Part shown: positions 44,626 through 53,317 of the stretch, piece by piece
Layout: each line of letters opens with the position of its first letter
Position numbering within the stretch: position 1 is the first letter of the stretch
Origin: Alkalicoccus daliensis
Lineage (GTDB): Bacteria > Bacillota > Bacilli > Bacillales > Salisediminibacteriaceae
Length of the DNA stretch: 64,000 bases
Direction: 5' to 3'
NCBI RefSeq assembly: GCF_900103955.1
Contig: NZ_FNIL01000009.1
Span: 84,662 to 148,661, forward strand
Made by a program: the position numbers and the translations under genes
Notes under the pieces: generated by a model
Told to the model about the DNA's origin: nothing
The model's input: only the letters and a program-made list of their open reading frames with translations
Database searches by the model: none

Positions 44626-45135
44626 ATGAGTAAAATCGCTTGTGTAATGACAGATATGTTTGAAGATGTAGAATATACTTCCCCATTGGAAGAATTTAAA
44701 AATAACGGACACGAAGTAATCGTAATCAGCAGTGAAAAAGGGAAAGAAGTAACAGGAAAAAATGAAGAAGCAAAAGCCACCGCGGATGAAGCTATTGACA
44801 GCGTCAATCCGGAGGATTATGATGCTTTATTTATTCCGGGAGGGTTTTCCCCGGACCTGCTTCGAGGAGACGAAAAATTTGTAGAGTTCTCCAAGCATTT
44901 CGTGCTGCACGATAAGCCGGTATTTGCGATCTGCCACGGTCCGCAGCTTCTAATTACTGCTGACGTACTGCACGGCAGAAAAATGACAGGTTTTAAATCG
45001 ATTCAGATGGACCTGAAGCACGCTGGTGCCAACTTGTTTGACGAAGAAGTTGTCGTCTGCGGAAACATCGTTTCCAGCCGGACTCCTGATGATTTAGAAG
45101 CTTTCAACCGTGAAAGCCTTGCGCAGTTAAAATAA
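44626..45135 (+). CDS. DJ-1/PfpI family stress protein (YfkM-like)
   Basis: 169 residues, with the nucleophilic-elbow cysteine Cys103 in FAICHGPQLL, the upstream Glu of DMFEDVEYTSP and FIPGGFSPDLLRG, all standard for the PfpI class of DJ-1 proteins. These act as glyoxalases or protein chaperones/deglycases; exact activity is debated. B. subtilis YfkM (general stress protein 18) belongs here and is sigma-B dependent, consistent with the promoter upstream. Strong aaaggagtg ribosome site. Confidence 0.9.
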   Translation: MSKIACVMTDMFEDVEYTSPLEEFKNNGHEVIVISSEKGKEVTGKNEEAKATADEAIDSVNPEDYDALFIPGGFSPDLLRGDEKFVEFSKHFVLHDKPVFAICHGPQLLITADVLHGRKMTGFKSIQMDLKHAGANLFDEEVVVCGNIVSSRTPDDLEAFNRESLAQLK

Positions 45136-45145
45136 TAAATGAAAC

Positions 45146-45184
45146 AGAAAGTCCCGTTGAATATTTTTTGACGGGGCTTTCTTT
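45146..45184 (+). terminator. Terminator of the PfpI-like gene
   Basis: agaaagtcccgt at 45146-45157 pairs with acggggctttct at 45171-45182, followed by ttgtg. Confidence 0.8.
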
Positions 45185-45334
45185 GTGTATGTTATTCAAA
45201 TGAAGTGGGAAACAGCTGTTGATGAGCCTTCATCTTCAATAATAATCCTTGCTGCTTTACTTAATCAAAAAATCTTTATTTGAAATATAGCTGCCTTGAA
45301 AATAAAAAGCTTTGCTATAAAGAAAAAGAAGCAA

Positions 45335-45473
45335 TAATACTGCTTCACTTTCGGAGAGGCTTACCCAAGGGCTTGTTCTCGACTAATTTTGGCGGAAAGA
45401 TCGTCCGCCAAAATGGATTCTCGAACGGCGCTGGTCCTTTGGGTGTCCTCTCCTTCGTTACACAGCAGTATTA
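45335..45473. repeat. Repeat R3, complete copy
   Basis: A 139-base element. Outer arms taatactgct at 45335-45344 and agcagtatta at 45464-45473 pair, followed inward by partial matches (ggagagg, acccaa). The centre is a perfect 10-base hairpin, 45386-45395 (attttggcgg) with 45405-45414 (ccgccaaaat). A half copy lies at 35986. Confidence 0.72.
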
Positions 45474-45515
45474 ATTTTCACCTTTCATGGTGCAGTTTCT
45501 TTCTGCATGAATGTC

Positions 45516-45610
45516 TCTGTTAATGCTCATTGTTGATAAGAGAAAACTTTGCTGCAACTGACCTGCCTTGGATGAGCTCCTCAGTTTCCTCGCTTCGCTG
45601 CGGAATCGAT
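45516..45610. repeat. Inverted-repeat element R2, partial copy
   Basis: The first 34 bases from 45516 (tctgttaatgctcattgttg and onward to the aaaactt) are identical to the reverse complement of the right end of R2 at 25223. Later blocks gagctcctcag, ttcctc and cttcgctgcgg also match. The opposite end is not recognisable. Confidence 0.72.
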
Positions 45611-45789
45611 TCTGGGTTTTAAAGACAGCAGGACGGGCTTTGCGCTGCTGACTGTGAATCGAGGGAAGACGAGCCCCACGGAAGCGTCCGTCTGAAGTGG
45701 AAGTCGTTCTCATTGTTCGGAAATAACACTACGACATCGACTTATGAAATTCATTCAGTATAATAAACAAATAAAGGAGGCGTTTACCT

Positions 45790-47163
45790 ATGAAAGCAGA
45801 TGTTGTCTGGACAAATGCATATGTTTTACCGATGACCGGTGATAACGGCGGTCTTTTTGCGGATGGGGCAGTAGCAATTAAAGGGAATAAAATCATTGCG
45901 GTAGGAAAGACACAAGATGTACTTCGGGAGGTGCAGGCGGAGGAGCAGATAGATGCAGAAGGAAAGCTGTTGATGCCGGGGCTGATAGATGCCCATATTC
46001 ACTCAAGCTATGCGATTGTCCGGGGAGTGGCGCAGGACATGGACAACTGGATGCAGAAAGGTGTCTGGCCCTGGATGAAATATATGGACCTGAAAGATCA
46101 GCAGGCGGGTTCTGTAATGAACATTATAGAAGGAGTCCGCGCAGGGACAACCACTTTTGCTGATTATGACGCTAACATGAGCAGCCTGTTGGAGAGTTAT
46201 GCTTCTATCGGGGTAAGAGTACATGCAGCGGAAATGATTAATGAAATGCCGAAAGATATCGGAGACCTGCCTGTAGGAGAATTATATCCTTTAGATCCTT
46301 CGATTGGAGAGCAGAAGCTCCAGGCGAATATTCAGCTTTACGAAAAATGGCACGGTGCTGAAAACAGCCGTATTTCCGTAATGTTTGGACCGCAGGGCCC
46401 GGATATGATGAGCCTGGATTTATTAAAACAGGTAGAGCGGGAGGCTGTCAGATATGATACAAATCTACATATGCATGTTTGCCAGGGGGACCGGGAAATC
46501 TTGCAGCTGGAAAAACGATACGGAAAGAGATCGATACCTTTTCTGGAAGAAAACAACCTGCTGAACAGCCGGCTGATTGCAGTGCATCTGACGGAAGCCA
46601 CGGAAGAGGAAACCAAGCAGGCAGCAAAAAGCGGTGCGAAAATGATTAACTGTGCTGGCAGCATTGCTATCATTGATGGTATTGTGCCGCCGGTCGAGGT
46701 CTTCACACAGGCCGGGGGAACAGCAGCTCTCGGGTCAGACCAGGCCCCTGGGAATAATGGGAACAATATGTTCAATGAAATGAAATTTGCAGCGATATTA
46801 AATAAGGTAAAGGCACGGGATCCCAAGGTGTTTCCAGCGTTAAAAGCTTTAAAAATGGCAACAATTGAAGCTGCAAAGGTTCATGGGCTGGATCATCACA
46901 TTGGGTCGCTTGAAGCCGGAAAGAAAGCAGATATGCTCGTAATCGATACAAGAGAGCCAACGCTCAGTCCGGTGCTCCTGTACCCTGTAGAGAACGTGAT
47001 TGCAAATCTGGTGTATGCAGCAAGGGGAGAAGAGGTAAAAGATGTGATTGTAGATGGGCGTTTTATTATGAAGGACAGAGTAATGCAGCATATAGATCAG
47101 GCGAAAGCTATGCAGGCCTTGCAGTACAGGGCAGAGAAACTTGCTGAAAAAGTAAAGGCGTAA
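45790..47163 (+). CDS. Amidohydrolase (SAH/MTA deaminase-chlorohydrolase group)
   Basis: 457 residues of the metal-dependent amidohydrolase superfamily. Metal-binding motifs: His69-x-His71 in LIDAHIHSSY, the histidine in LHMHVCQGD, VHLTEAT and the aspartate in LGSDQAPGNNGNNM. The C-terminal composite domain carries GSLEAGKKADMLVID. Members deaminate S-adenosylhomocysteine, methylthioadenosine, guanine or related compounds, or hydrolyse other C-N bonds. The SDQAPG variant of the usual TDGAASN loop makes the substrate uncertain. The ribosome site aaaggaggcg is strong. It stands alone. Confidence 0.85.
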   Translation: MKADVVWTNAYVLPMTGDNGGLFADGAVAIKGNKIIAVGKTQDVLREVQAEEQIDAEGKLLMPGLIDAHIHSSYAIVRGVAQDMDNWMQKGVWPWMKYMDLKDQQAGSVMNIIEGVRAGTTTFADYDANMSSLLESYASIGVRVHAAEMINEMPKDIGDLPVGELYPLDPSIGEQKLQANIQLYEKWHGAENSRISVMFGPQGPDMMSLDLLKQVEREAVRYDTNLHMHVCQGDREILQLEKRYGKRSIPFLEENNLLNSRLIAVHLTEATEEETKQAAKSGAKMINCAGSIAIIDGIVPPVEVFTQAGGTAALGSDQAPGNNGNNMFNEMKFAAILNKVKARDPKVFPALKALKMATIEAAKVHGLDHHIGSLEAGKKADMLVIDTREPTLSPVLLYPVENVIANLVYAARGEEVKDVIVDGRFIMKDRVMQHIDQAKAMQALQYRAEKLAEKVKA

Positions 47164-47168
47164 AATTG

Positions 47169-47208
47169 AAAGTCGCTGAAAAAGATAACTTTTTCAGCGG
47201 CTTTCTCA
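47169..47208 (+). terminator. Terminator of the amidohydrolase gene
   Basis: A 16-base stem, 47169-47184 (aaagtcgctgaaaaag) with 47189-47204 (ctttttcagcggcttt, one G-U), loop of four, then ctc. Confidence 0.85.
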
Positions 47209-47266
47209 TGTTACAAATAGAAAATACAGAAAGAAAAGACACTTTTCGGTCCGACATTTTTCCTGC

Positions 47267-47887
47267 TTATTCTACTAAATTCCCTTTTGCAGGGATTGGG
47301 TTTTCTTTTAAGATTCTTGCAAAATGCATTGTATTATAAGCAGTCATTTTAACATTCTTTTTTGTGAATTCATTGTCCCGGTCTGTATCCATATAGGAGT
47401 CTCCCGGTCCAGCTTCGCCGACCCAGTAGGCATTCACATTTGGTGGAATGGTGTAGCCGAAATCCTGGAGCGCAAACAGAATATCCTTAGCTGCAGACTG
47501 CGCACCATCTTCATTCCCTGTGATAACGACACCCGCAACTTTATTGTAGTAAATTGCCTGCCCCTGGTCATTTGCTTCTCCACTGGAAGCAGATAGTCTT
47601 TCCAGGACAAGTTTTGCTACACTGCTTTTTTCACCGATCCAGATCGGCGTACCAATAATGAGAATGTCCGCTGCCATTACTTCTTCCATCAGCTGCGGCC
47701 ATTCATCCTTATCGCCCATGTCAGGCTCCACTCCGGGAAGCACTGTATAATCTGCGACACGTATTTCCTTCGTTTCCACTCCTTCTTCCTGATACCAGTA
47801 GGCAGCTTCATCAAGAAGTGCGGATGTGTGGGAGGGGCTTGTAGATGGTTTTAAAGAAGTGTTTAAAAATAATGCTTTTAACGCCAT
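47267..47887 (-). CDS. NAD(P)H-dependent FMN reductase/flavodoxin-like protein
   Basis: 206 residues. A flavodoxin-like fold is indicated by ALKALFLNTSLKPSTSPSHT (phosphate loop), DILIIGTPIWIGEKSSVAK and VAGVVITGNEDGAQSAA. The start at 47887 has ggaaaggag upstream on the minus strand; the longer open frame to 47965 overlaps the OsmC gene. Together with the OsmC gene one base away it forms a small redox operon. Substrate unknown; quinone or FMN reduction is likely. Confidence 0.85.
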   Translation of the reverse strand: MALKALFLNTSLKPSTSPSHTSALLDEAAYWYQEEGVETKEIRVADYTVLPGVEPDMGDKDEWPQLMEEVMAADILIIGTPIWIGEKSSVAKLVLERLSASSGEANDQGQAIYYNKVAGVVITGNEDGAQSAAKDILFALQDFGYTIPPNVNAYWVGEAGPGDSYMDTDRDNEFTKKNVKMTAYNTMHFARILKENPIPAKGNLVE

Positions 47888-47888
47888 A

Positions 47889-48332
47889 TTATTTGACTCC
47901 TTTCCAATCAGAAGAAAGCGCAACGCCAGCTGCTTCAAGAGTTGTATAAACAGGACACCTTGCATCTGTTTTTTCTTTTAGCTCCTGGATTCTCTCCTCA
48001 GATTCATCAGTTTCCAATTTTGCTTCAATAGATACCTTTTGAAAATAAGGTCTCACATCTGCAGTTCCCATTAAGCCGCGTGGATCCAGTTCTCCATGAA
48101 CGGAAAAAGTAATGCCGCGCAAATCAAAATCCATTTCTTTCGCAACCATATTTGCAACTACATTCTCACAGCCTGCAAGAGAAGCAAGCATATTACTCAG
48201 TGGATCGGGTCCTTTATTTTCTCCACCCATGCTTTCAGGTTCATCAATTGTAATAGAGTGGCCGTTTGCCGTAAGGTTTGAAGTCATGTTCTGAGTTGTA
48301 CCGTCCACTTGAAACGTCATTTTCTCTGCCAT
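47889..48332 (-). CDS. OsmC/Ohr family protein
   Basis: 147 residues with the two redox cysteines of OsmC-type peroxidases, Cys54 in SLAGCENVVA and Cys126 in DARCPVYTTLE. It resembles the YhfA-like branch as much as organic hydroperoxide reductases. It is the first gene of a two-gene minus-strand operon with the FMN reductase. aaggaggatttt precedes the start. Role: detoxification of organic or inorganic hydroperoxides, inferred from the family. Confidence 0.87.
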   Translation of the reverse strand: MAEKMTFQVDGTTQNMTSNLTANGHSITIDEPESMGGENKGPDPLSNMLASLAGCENVVANMVAKEMDFDLRGITFSVHGELDPRGLMGTADVRPYFQKVSIEAKLETDESEERIQELKEKTDARCPVYTTLEAAGVALSSDWKGVK

Positions 48333-48530
48333 GTGAAAATCCTCCTTAAATTGGTTCTACCCGTATCTTTCCTTTTGTAAGTAAGAATAAAACCTCACTT
48401 TCGCTTGAGTTTCCCGTCTTACTCGCTTAAAATGAGGAAGGTCTTTGCCATTCGGATGAAAATTCTGTGTGAAAAGCTTTTAAAATATAAATTTCAAAAA
48501 AGAGAACTTTTTAGAAAGGAGGATATACAT

Positions 48531-49133
48531 ATGTGGGAAACGTTAAATGTTATTGGGACGATCGCCTTTGCTTTAAGTGGAGTAAATGTTGCCCTGGAGG
48601 AACGGTATGATTTGATGGGTGTGTATATTTTAGGATTTATTACCGCATTTGGCGGGGGAGCAGTGCGTAACCTGCTGATTGGACTGCCGGTATCAGAACT
48701 ATGGGATCAGGGAGCGCTGTTTACTGTAGCATTTTTAGCAATGACAATAGCATTTCTATTTCCACGACTCGTGCGCTGGACCTTGCTTCGCCGCGGCATT
48801 TTCTTTGATGCAATTGGATTGGGGGCATTTTCCGTGCAGGGTGCTCTTTTTGCTTATTCGATTGGGCTGCCGCTGAGTGCCTGCATTGCAGCAGCTGCAC
48901 TAACCGGAACTGGGGGAGGAATGATCAGAGATGTTCTTGCAGGCAGGAAACCACTCTTTCTTCAAAAGGAAATATATATTGCCTGGACCTTAATCCCTGG
49001 AGTGGTCGTAGGCCTCGGATGGGTGACCAGTGGTGGGGAATTGATTGCAGTCGTAGTACTTGTAGTTATCATGAGGCTTTGTTCCGTTCACTTCCAATGG
49101 TCACTCCCGAGCAGATTGCCAGCTTCCCACTAA
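48531..49133 (+). CDS. TRIC family cation channel (UPF0126, YvgT-like)
   Basis: 200 residues with seven membrane segments arranged as two inverted repeats, each containing the glycine-rich kink: ITAFGGGAVRNLLIG and ALTGTGGGMIRDVLAGRKP. These motifs define the bacterial TRIC/UPF0126 channels for monovalent cations, possibly potassium. The start at 48531 has agaaaggagg upstream; the open frame continues to 48405 but without a ribosome site. Stands alone. Confidence 0.9.
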   Translation: MWETLNVIGTIAFALSGVNVALEERYDLMGVYILGFITAFGGGAVRNLLIGLPVSELWDQGALFTVAFLAMTIAFLFPRLVRWTLLRRGIFFDAIGLGAFSVQGALFAYSIGLPLSACIAAAALTGTGGGMIRDVLAGRKPLFLQKEIYIAWTLIPGVVVGLGWVTSGGELIAVVVLVVIMRLCSVHFQWSLPSRLPASH

Positions 49134-49172
49134 AAATATATACTGCAGGGTTGTTTAAGAATTAAGCAGTAA

Positions 49173-49206
49173 AAAAGCACCCGGAACGGATTCCGGGTGC
49201 TTTTAA
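49173..49206. terminator. Bidirectional terminator
   Basis: aaaagcacccggaa at 49173-49186 pairs perfectly with ttccgggtgctttt at 49191-49204. Shared by the TRIC gene and the converging yflT-like gene. Confidence 0.92.
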
Positions 49207-49215
49207 TCTCTTCTA

Positions 49216-49560
49216 TTAAAGTGCTATACCGTCGGGAGCGTTCGTTACTACAACGATTACTTTCCCGTCGTCTAATTTTTCCTCTAAGTCGTTCGCCATA
49301 TCTTTGGAGTACCCAAGTTCTTCAAATTTAGCGCGAAGTTCATCTCCCTGTTTACGGAAAACATTTTTGGCAGATGTGCCAAAGTTCATGTCGCCTGTTC
49401 CGACTGTATTCGCATCCGCATTATCCGCAACACGTTCTGTGCGGTCGTCATCATGCGTCAGGATATAGATATCGTCTTCAGATACACCTTTTTCTTTAAT
49501 TCCTGTTACTGCGTCCACAACTTCCTGGTCGCTGTAAAATTCTTTGTACAATGGGTTCAT
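49216..49560 (-). CDS. General stress protein 17M-like (YflT)
   Basis: A very acidic 114-residue protein with the heat-induced-stress (YflT) domain: YSDQEVVDAVTGIKEKGV, IYILTHDDDRTERVADNADA and a C-terminal VIVVVTNAP. B. subtilis YflT is sigma-B dependent. Upstream, a sigma-B-like box is visible on the same strand. Function unknown. Start with ggaggaatg upstream on the minus strand. Confidence 0.87.
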   Translation of the reverse strand: MNPLYKEFYSDQEVVDAVTGIKEKGVSEDDIYILTHDDDRTERVADNADANTVGTGDMNFGTSAKNVFRKQGDELRAKFEELGYSKDMANDLEEKLDDGKVIVVVTNAPDGIAL

Positions 49561-49631
49561 GTTTATTCATTCCTCCAGTTCAAATATTTTAACAGATAAA
49601 GTACGCTTTCATCAGCGTCCTATTTTCTTAT

Positions 49632-49657
49632 TTACCATTCTGCTTCAATATTCAAAC
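49632..49657 (-). promoter_or_regulatory. Possible sigma-B promoter of the yflT-like gene
   Basis: On the minus strand GTTTGA (49657-49652), 14 bases, TGGTAA (49637-49632). It resembles the sigma-B consensus less well than the one at 44442 but fits the known regulation of yflT. Confidence 0.45.
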
Positions 49658-49677
49658 ATGAAATATTCAAAAGAATA

Positions 49678-50235
49678 TTATTCAGGAAGTTCATCTATTA
49701 ATTTTTCTGCAGCTTTGCGGTATAAATTACTCTGATGAACAAAGCTCAAAATAAGCAGTACGTGCTGAACGTAAGGGTCGTTATCTTTCGATTCCATTAA
49801 TTCCTCCATCTCTTTCAACTGCACTTTCATACTTTCTTTTGTTCGTTCTGTATTTTTTTCTCCGAGAGCTAAATAACTTTTATAAAGCTTGCGGATAGCT
49901 TCCTTATCTTCATTTTCTGTTACTTCTGACTTCTGCAGTGTATGTTTAATATCTTTTAAGGAAAGAGCTCCTTTCATTTCATAAATTAAACTGATAATCA
50001 TGACATGCTCTTTAGAATAGCGTTTATTTTTACTAGGAAAGAGAAGTGCTCCTTTAGCATAGTTATTAATCATTGTTTTTGTCATAATTTTTTCTTTTTC
50101 ATCCCGTTTCAGATCTTTGAAGGTCAGTTCAAACAGCTGAATCACCTGATCCATATATAAATCTAAATCGGGAAGCTGTTCCACCTGCACATGCTTATCC
50201 AGAACTAAATGATCCAGGGTTTCTTCTAAGGACAT
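49678..50235 (-). CDS. DUF1836 family protein
   Basis: 185 residues. The segment ELTFKDLKRDEKEKIMTKTM followed by INNYAKGALLFPSKNKRYSKEHVMIISLIY is the DUF1836 pattern, a MerR-like helix-turn-helix arrangement that could bind DNA. The C-terminal half is helical with many Lys/Glu. Function unknown. Strong gaaggaggcg upstream on the minus strand. Its promoter region is shared with the divergent hemolysin III gene. Confidence 0.82.
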   Translation of the reverse strand: MSLEETLDHLVLDKHVQVEQLPDLDLYMDQVIQLFELTFKDLKRDEKEKIMTKTMINNYAKGALLFPSKNKRYSKEHVMIISLIYEMKGALSLKDIKHTLQKSEVTENEDKEAIRKLYKSYLALGEKNTERTKESMKVQLKEMEELMESKDNDPYVQHVLLILSFVHQSNLYRKAAEKLIDELPE

Positions 50236-50365
50236 AAAAAACGCCTCCTTCTTCTCTCAGTATAATGGCTGTTAAGAAAGTAAGTAAACAAAAACTAGCA
50301 ATTTCAATGTAAAAATGATACTATATAGTTATTGAAACTACGTAACGAAGTTCGGAGGAGAATAA

Positions 50366-51004
50366 ATGAGCACACACAAGTTTACTAAAGAAGAAGAGAT
50401 GGTTAATTCTATTACCCACGGAATTGGAATCGTGTTCAGCCTTGCCGCTTTAATTGTCCTTACAGTTCAGGCAGCCATTCACGCTACATCGCTGCACGTG
50501 ATCAGTTTTGCCTTATTCGGAATTTCCATGCTTGTACTTTATATTTCTTCTACTGTTCTCCATGCGCTGCCGAAAGGAAAATTAAAAGATACTTTTGAAA
50601 TTATGGATCATGCCTCGATTTACTTTTTTATCGCCGGCACCTATACTCCGTTTCTTTTTATCGCCGTACAAGGATGGGTCGGTTGGACGCTGTTTGGAAT
50701 TGTCTGGGGCGCTGCCTTGGCGGGCACTGTATTAAAAATATTCTTTGTAAAAAAATATATGTTTCTATCTACGCTTGGATACGTCATCCTCGGCTGGCAG
50801 ATTGTATTCATATGGGAACCCCTTTCGCAGGCAGTACCAGCGGCAGGTCTCCATTACTTGATTGCAGGCGGACTGTTCTATACAGTAGGAGCCGTTTTCT
50901 ATATGTGGCGCGGATTTAAATATCACCATGCAGTATGGCATCTTTTCGTTCTCGCCGGAACAGTCTCTCACGTGTTTGCAGTAGGATATTTGTTAATGGT
51001 CTAG
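50366..51004 (+). CDS. Hemolysin III family (PAQR) membrane protein
   Basis: 212 residues and seven membrane segments. Conserved PAQR motifs: NSITHGIGIVFS with its metal-binding histidine, SSTVLHAL, MDHASIYFFIAGTYTP and HHAVWHLFVLAGTVSH. The fold is that of adiponectin receptor-type zinc hydrolases. Despite the name, haemolysis is not established. tcggaggag precedes the start. Ends at a strong terminator. Confidence 0.92.
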   Translation: MSTHKFTKEEEMVNSITHGIGIVFSLAALIVLTVQAAIHATSLHVISFALFGISMLVLYISSTVLHALPKGKLKDTFEIMDHASIYFFIAGTYTPFLFIAVQGWVGWTLFGIVWGAALAGTVLKIFFVKKYMFLSTLGYVILGWQIVFIWEPLSQAVPAAGLHYLIAGGLFYTVGAVFYMWRGFKYHHAVWHLFVLAGTVSHVFAVGYLLMV

Positions 51005-51006
51005 CA

Positions 51007-51044
51007 AAAAAGCAGCTGCTCTCTTACGGAGCAGCTGCTTTTTT
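51007..51044. terminator. Bidirectional terminator
   Basis: agcagctgctc at 51011-51021 pairs with gagcagctgct from 51029, flanked by A and T runs on both sides. Shared by hemolysin III and the converging BrkB-like gene. Confidence 0.9.
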
Positions 51045-51827
51045 CGATATTTCTTTATCTTTCTTCATAGCGTTTATTTCTCCACCGATGAGAAGGATAA
51101 GAGAAATAAGATGAAACCAGATCATTACGGCGATGACGGTACCAATTGTTCCATACGTCGCAGCAAAATCAGCAAAGCGGCTTACATAAACAGAGAATAC
51201 ATAAGAAACAAGCTGCCATCCTGCAGTAGCAACGAGAGCACCGATATATACATCCCGAAAACGGAGCCACATGCTCGGACCAATCCAGTAAAGAACGAGG
51301 AACACTAGAAAAATAATTGCCGAACTAAGCAGCCAGCGAAGCAGATTCAGTTCAAAAAACATAATTTCCACACCGAGCCATTCCTGTACGTGTACACCTG
51401 CTACCTGCATGACCAGCGCAACAATAACAACAAAGAACATTGCAATTGTTAATACGATGGCAATAAGACGCTGCTTAATGAATCCACGGTCTTCCGTTAC
51501 GTTATAAGCAAGATTTAAGGAGCCCAGGATGGAATTAAGAGCCAACGAAGCAGTCCATAATGTTAAGAGTGCTCCTATGGACAGAAGACCAGGCTGTGTG
51601 TCATCAGTCAGCACATTCCACTGCTCTTCAATTACTATTAAAACTCCCGGCGGCACGTAAGTGTTTTCAAGCAGTAGATACACATCTGTCAGCGTAAAGG
51701 GGAGAAAAGAAAAAAGGCTGACGATTACCAGAAGAAATGGAAAAATCGATAATAAAAGAAAATATGCACACTGCGCACCTAAGTTAATCAGCTGATGCTC
51801 CTGAAATCGACGCCAGAAACTTTTCAT
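51024..51827 (-). CDS. YihY/BrkB-like membrane protein
   Basis: 267 residues with about six membrane segments, in the family once misnamed RNase BN. Typical segments: GAQCAYFLLLSIFPFLL, LLTLWTASLALNSILGSLN and YGTIGTVIAVMIWFHLISL. The role is unknown; transport has been proposed. aaagggggtaaag precedes the start on the minus strand. Eleven bases separate it from the upstream aminotransferase-like gene, so they share a transcript. Confidence 0.88.
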   Translation of the reverse strand: MKSFWRRFQEHQLINLGAQCAYFLLLSIFPFLLVIVSLFSFLPFTLTDVYLLLENTYVPPGVLIVIEEQWNVLTDDTQPGLLSIGALLTLWTASLALNSILGSLNLAYNVTEDRGFIKQRLIAIVLTIAMFFVVIVALVMQVAGVHVQEWLGVEIMFFELNLLRWLLSSAIIFLVFLVLYWIGPSMWLRFRDVYIGALVATAGWQLVSYVFSVYVSRFADFAATYGTIGTVIAVMIWFHLISLILLIGGEINAMKKDKEISKKAAAP

Positions 51828-51838
51828 ACTTTACCCCC

Positions 51839-53023
51839 TTAGGAAGAAACTGATGAAGAAGCGAGAGCCTTCTTTAACCTTTTCAGGCCTTCTTGAACCG
51901 TATCCCTTGGACAGGCGATGTTCATGCGGACAAATCCACTGCCCCCTTCACCGAAGGAAGTACCGGGATTCATAGCAATCCTTCCTTCTTCAATTAAACG
52001 TTTGTTCAGTTCTGCATCTGATAAGCCTGTCTCACGGCAGTCTATCCAAAGCAGGTACGTAGCTTCGGGCTTTATTGCTTTAATCTGCGGAAGCTCTTCC
52101 TGTAAAAAAGAATCAACCAGGTGAACATTTCCATCCAGATATACGAGCAGTTCTTCAAGCCAGTTTTCCCCATGCTCGTAAGCTGCCTGCATTGCCAGAA
52201 CACCAAAAGTATTCAGCATGGAAACTCCATTTTTCTTATCGATTTTTTCCAGCGCACGACGGTAATCCTTGTTCTCTGTAATTACAGCAGAAGCTTGAAG
52301 CCCTGCAAGGTTAAAAGTTTTGCTGGGCGCCACAAGGGTAATTGTGCGGGCAGAAATTTCCGGCGATAAAGAAGCGATGGGGATCTGCTTGTTTGGCTGA
52401 AATACCAGATCTCCATGAATCTCATCGGAAATGATAATAACTTCATATTTCAAGCAGAGGTCAGCAATCTGCTGGAGTTCTCCCCGGCTCCATACGCGTC
52501 CGACAGGATTATGGGGAGAGCAGAGAAGAAACATTTTTACTCCCGTTTTCAATTTTTCTTCAAAAGCATGGAAATCAATCACGTATTTCCCATTTTTCTC
52601 TTCCAGCGGACAGTTTACAAGTTCGCGGTCGTTATCTTTTATCATGGAGAAAAAGGGAGGGTATACTGGAGACTGGACAAGAATTTTGTCGCCGGGTTCT
52701 GTAAGCCCCTGTACTGCTTTGCCGATGGAAGGAACCACTCCATGGCTGAATTGAAGCCATTCATTCTGGATCTCCCATCCAAATCGTTTTTTCATCCACT
52801 TCTTTATTGTTTCTTTCATATCATCTGCAATAAATGTATATCCATATAAACCATGTTCTGCCCGGGATTTAATTGCTTCAGTCACTGCTTCCGGCGGATG
52901 AAAATCCATATCTGCCACCCACATGGGAAGAAGTTCGTTTTCTGATTTAAATACAGTCTTTGCGTAATCCCACTTTACGGAATATGTATCTTTACGATTA
53001 ATAAATTCTTGGAAATAATGCAT
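51839..53023 (-). CDS. PatB/MalY-type cystathionine beta-lyase (PLP)
   Basis: About 394 residues of the class I/II aminotransferase fold, MalY/PatB branch. Motifs: LPMWVADMDFHPPEAV, FSHGVVPSI, LCSPHNPVGRVW, IISDEIHGDLVF and the PLP lysine in LVAPSKTFNLAGLQ. These enzymes cleave cystathionine or other C-S compounds; B. subtilis PatB is a C-S lyase. The ATG at 53023 was chosen over the GTG at 53032, which lies too near the aaagga site. Leads the short minus-strand operon with the BrkB-like gene. Confidence 0.88.
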   Translation of the reverse strand: MHYFQEFINRKDTYSVKWDYAKTVFKSENELLPMWVADMDFHPPEAVTEAIKSRAEHGLYGYTFIADDMKETIKKWMKKRFGWEIQNEWLQFSHGVVPSIGKAVQGLTEPGDKILVQSPVYPPFFSMIKDNDRELVNCPLEEKNGKYVIDFHAFEEKLKTGVKMFLLCSPHNPVGRVWSRGELQQIADLCLKYEVIIISDEIHGDLVFQPNKQIPIASLSPEISARTITLVAPSKTFNLAGLQASAVITENKDYRRALEKIDKKNGVSMLNTFGVLAMQAAYEHGENWLEELLVYLDGNVHLVDSFLQEELPQIKAIKPEATYLLWIDCRETGLSDAELNKRLIEEGRIAMNPGTSFGEGGSGFVRMNIACPRDTVQEGLKRLKKALASSSVSS

Positions 53024-53130
53024 GAACAGCACCGTCCTTTCATTAGTTATTCTTCATTATACAGAAACTTTGGTCTGTTGACGCAAATGGTGCATGAGTA
53101 TGCTAAAATACGAAAGCGGAGGTGCAGTAA

Positions 53131-53304
53131 ATGGAGAGTATCACCGTTCTTTATATAGTTGCTGCTTTATTTACAGCTGCTGGTGTGAGCGCATTATTAA
53201 TCTATGCAGTGCTTATGCTGCGAAAAAAACAAAAACAGCTGTCACAGCTGCAGGAGCAGATAAATGATATAGAAAAGAAAATAGAAGAAAAACAGAAGAA
53301 TTGA
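53131..53304 (+). CDS. Small membrane protein with coiled-coil tail, 57 aa
   Basis: One membrane segment (residues about 5-29) followed by a basic stop-transfer RKKQK and a short coiled coil rich in Gln, Glu and Lys. gcggaggtg lies about eight bases before the ATG at 53131. Family unknown. First of three closely spaced small membrane protein genes. Confidence 0.65.
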   Translation: MESITVLYIVAALFTAAGVSALLIYAVLMLRKKQKQLSQLQEQINDIEKKIEEKQKN

Positions 53305-53317
53305 AGGGAATGAGAAT

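Larger units (their letters stand above)
45136..45789. other. Gene-free stretch holding repeats R3 and R2
   Basis: 654 bases: a terminator, a complete R3 element (45335-45473), one end of R2 (45516-45610) and about 170 bases of unexplained GC-richer sequence. Small open frames here fall inside the repeats and are not taken as genes. The promoter of the amidohydrolase gene should lie near 45730-45770. Confidence 0.6.

Noticed and set aside
45471..45713. Minus-strand open frame in the R2/R3 gap
   Set aside because: Made of R2 end sequence plus flanking DNA, no homology pattern or ribosome site.
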